Shown: positions 4,988 to 6,620 of the stretch, in pieces | How positions within the stretch are numbered: position 1 is the stretch's first letter | Layout: the number at the start of each line of letters is the position of its first letter | Source: an uncultured Clostridia bacterium | GTDB taxonomy: Bacteria > Bacillota > Clostridia > Oscillospirales > Oscillospiraceae | NCBI GenBank assembly: GCA_947169005.1 | Contig: CAMVOG010000136.1 | Coordinates: forward strand, 1 to 6,620 | DNA length: 6,620 bases | Direction: 5' to 3' | Notes under the pieces: model-generated | What the model was told of the DNA's origin: nothing | The model's database searches: none | What the model saw: the letters and a program-made list of their open reading frames with translations, nothing else | Position numbers and translations under genes: made by a program

Positions 4988-6022
4988 ATGAAAGAAGAAA
5001 TGGATTATCTGCGCGAAAGGCTTTTGGAGCTGCTGGCGATCGACAGCCCCACAGGCTTTACGCGCAAGGCGCAGGAATATCTGATGAAGGAGCTGACCGC
5101 GCTGGGCTACGCGCCCCGGGAAACCGTGAAGGGCGGCGTCCTGGTAGACCTGGGCGGCCCCACGGGACGCGAGGACGGGCTGCTGCTCTCCGCCCACATC
5201 GACACCCTGGGCGGCATGGTGCGGGAGATCACCCCGCAGGGGCGGCTGAAGATCACCAACGTGGGCGGCCTGCGCGCCACCAGCGTGGAGACGGAAAACT
5301 GCCGGGTCTACACCCGCTTTTCCGGCGTGTACAGCGGGACCCTGCAGCTGATGAACGCTTCGGTCCACGTGAACAGCGAGGTGGGCACCGCCGAGCGCAG
5401 CTATGACAGCTGCGAGATCCTGCTGGACGAGCCCGTGGAGAGCAAGGAGGACGTAAAGAAGCTGGGCATCCGCAACGGTGACTTCGTCTGCTTCGACACC
5501 AGGAGCCAGATCACGGACAGCGGCTATATCAAGAGCCGCTTTCTGGACGACAAGCTCAGCGTGGCCGTGATCCTGGCCCTAGCCAAGGAGCTCCGCGACA
5601 AGGGCATCACACCCTCCCGGCGGCTGTGGGCCCACTTCACGGTCTATGAGGAGGTCGGCCACGGCGGCGCGGCCAGCATCCCGGAGGGGGTGCGGGACAT
5701 TCTCGCCGTGGACATGGGCTGCGTGGGTGACGGGCTGGAATGCACGGAGCGGCAGGTCTCCATCTGCGCGAAGGACCGCATCGGGCCTTATAACTACGAC
5801 ATGGTGACGGAGCTGGTGCAGGCGGCGGAGAAGGCCGGGGCAGACTACGTCATCGACCTCTATCCCCACTACTCCTCCGACGCGGACGTGACCGTGACCG
5901 CGGGCCACGACATGCGCCACGGGCTGATCGGCCCCGGCGTCTACGCCTCCCACGGCTACGAGCGCAGCCACCTGGACGGGGAGGAAAACACCTTGCAGCT
6001 GTTGGCTGCCTACGTGCAGTAA
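4988..6022 (+). CDS. M42 family metallopeptidase (glutamyl aminopeptidase-like)
   Basis: A 344-residue cytoplasmic two-metal (Zn or Co) aminopeptidase of family M42, expected to form large tetrahedral assemblies that trim peptides. Metal-binding and catalytic motifs are present in order: SAHIDTLGG (H70, D72), RFLDDKLSVA (D187 as bridging Asp), VYEEVGHGG (E221/E222 as base and ligand), AVDMG (D242) and ASHGYERSHLDG (H322 near the C terminus). The start is ATG at 4988, 7 bases after GGGAGG. The ATG at 4982 is only one base from it, and the ATG at 4955 overlaps the -10 box. The insert EILLDEPVESKEDVKKLGIRNGDFV resembles the M42 subfamily sometimes labelled as belonging to the NAGGN osmoprotectant system. 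No partner genes of that system are present, so a general aminopeptidase role is safer. It is transcribed divergently from the surface-protein gene and appears to be a single-gene unit. Confidence 0.93.
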   Translation: MKEEMDYLRERLLELLAIDSPTGFTRKAQEYLMKELTALGYAPRETVKGGVLVDLGGPTGREDGLLLSAHIDTLGGMVREITPQGRLKITNVGGLRATSVETENCRVYTRFSGVYSGTLQLMNASVHVNSEVGTAERSYDSCEILLDEPVESKEDVKKLGIRNGDFVCFDTRSQITDSGYIKSRFLDDKLSVAVILALAKELRDKGITPSRRLWAHFTVYEEVGHGGAASIPEGVRDILAVDMGCVGDGLECTERQVSICAKDRIGPYNYDMVTELVQAAEKAGADYVIDLYPHYSSDADVTVTAGHDMRHGLIGPGVYASHGYERSHLDGEENTLQLLAAYVQ

Positions 6023-6023
6023 A

Positions 6024-6073
6024 AAAGCTCCCGGAGATCCAGTCCGAATCTCCGGGAGCTTTCTTTTTCTTTT
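6024..6073. terminator. Bidirectional Rho-independent terminator between the M42 and DegV genes
   Basis: A perfect stem with AGCTCCCGGAGAT (6026-6038) and ATCTCCGGGAGCT (6048-6060) around a 9-base loop extends by two further A-T pairs to 6024 and 6062. A T-rich tail (6061-6073) follows on the plus strand. On the minus strand the A-run at 6021-6026 becomes the T-run. It can therefore end both convergent genes. It begins one base after the peptidase stop codon. Confidence 0.92.
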
Positions 6074-6077
6074 AATG

Positions 6078-6620
6078 TTATGTTCTCGGCTTGCCGTAGA
6101 AGAAAAAGGCAACGAGGCCGGGGCCGGTATGGCAGCCGATGGTGGAGCCGATATAGGTGTAGGACACGTCCTTGAAGCCGAACTCAGCCTTGGCGGCGTC
6201 CCCATAGCGCTTTGCCTTTTCCGGCACGTCGGAATGGCAGATGTAGAGGGTCTGCTCCTCGGGCTTCACGGCGATCTCACGGATGTAGTCGTGGAGCTTC
6301 CGCTCCGTGGCCTTTTCCCCGCGGACCTTGTCGATCACCAGCAGATGGCCCTCCTTATCCAGCTTGAGGATGGGGTTGATGTTCAGCACCGTGCCCACGA
6401 TGGCCCCGGCGCGGCTGACGCGCCCGCCGCGATAGAGATATTTCAGCTCGCTGGCGGTGTAGTAGGTGTTGATGAGGTGGCGTTGCTCCATGCCCCAGTC
6501 ATAGCACTCCTGCAGGGTCTTCCCTTCCCCGCGCATGCGGGAGATCTCCAGGCAGAGCATACCGTAGCCGTAGGAGGCCAGCAAAGAATCCAGCACCAGG
6601 ATCTCCGCCTCGGGATGCTC
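6078..6620 (-). CDS. DegV family (fatty-acid-binding) protein, C-terminal part (5' end beyond right edge)
   Basis: The last 180 residues of a DegV/FakB-type protein. These bind a fatty acid and, in well-studied Firmicutes, present it to the kinase FakA for phosphorylation and use in phospholipid synthesis. Visible family signatures are VLDSLLASYGYGMLCLEISR near the window edge, LKYLYRGGRVSRAGAIVG, LNINPILKLDKEGHLLVIDKVRG, LYICHSD and the C-terminal IGCHTGPGLVAFFF. The frame stays open to position 6620. A GTG at 6596 is internal (V in VLDS) and is not the start, so the N-terminal domain lies outside the window. The gene converges on the M42 peptidase gene and shares its terminator. Which fatty acid it prefers cannot be told from this part. 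Confidence 0.93.
   Translation of the reverse strand, partial: EHPEAEILVLDSLLASYGYGMLCLEISRMRGEGKTLQECYDWGMEQRHLINTYYTASELKYLYRGGRVSRAGAIVGTVLNINPILKLDKEGHLLVIDKVRGEKATERKLHDYIREIAVKPEEQTLYICHSDVPEKAKRYGDAAKAEFGFKDVSYTYIGSTIGCHTGPGLVAFFFYGKPRT

Overview
The window looks like chromosomal DNA from a GC-rich, low-oxygen Firmicute, probably a gut Clostridia of the Oscillospiraceae type. This is inferred from strong AGGAGG-type ribosome binding sites, a lipobox-bearing ApbE, an S-layer-homology (SLH) surface protein, a NusG-domain-II/Gx pair and a DegV protein, all in GC-rich codons. No mobile element, CRISPR array, tRNA or rRNA is visible.

Layout. Positions 1-2288 hold a compact minus-strand operon, read right to left: apbE (FAD:protein FMN transferase lipoprotein), a membrane-anchored NusG-domain-II protein (4-base ATGA overlap with apbE), a Gx/HepI-type ECF S-component-like membrane protein (10-base gap), then an aldo/keto reductase (21-base gap) that is cut by the left edge. 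A promoter lies just upstream of apbE, nested in the tail of a terminator. Positions 2441-4816 hold a 791-residue secreted surface protein on the minus strand. It has two tandem Tp47-like modules, a Tp47 C-domain-like Ig segment and three C-terminal SLH repeats. Two terminator-like hairpins (2339-2428) separate it from apbE. Positions 4817-4987 are a divergent promoter region with two palindromic operator-like sites sharing a GTTAGC core. Positions 4988-6022 hold an M42-family metallopeptidase on the plus strand. It ends at a bidirectional terminator shared with a convergent DegV-family gene (6078 to the right edge, 5' end missing).

How the parts may work together. ApbE attaches FMN covalently to threonine or serine in D-x-x-[ST]-[GS]-A-[ST] motifs of proteins outside the cytoplasm. 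ApbE, NusG-II and Gx proteins occur together in flavin-based extracytosolic electron-transfer loci of Firmicutes. The neighbouring surface protein carries one such motif in each Tp47-like module (DAITSAT and DAVSGAT), so it is a candidate flavinylated S-layer-attached redox protein. The caution is that the Tp47 family itself appears to conserve a FDAVSxAT-like segment without known flavin, so the match may be ancestral rather than functional. The M42 peptidase, DegV and aldo/keto reductase genes look like ordinary housekeeping or metabolic neighbours.
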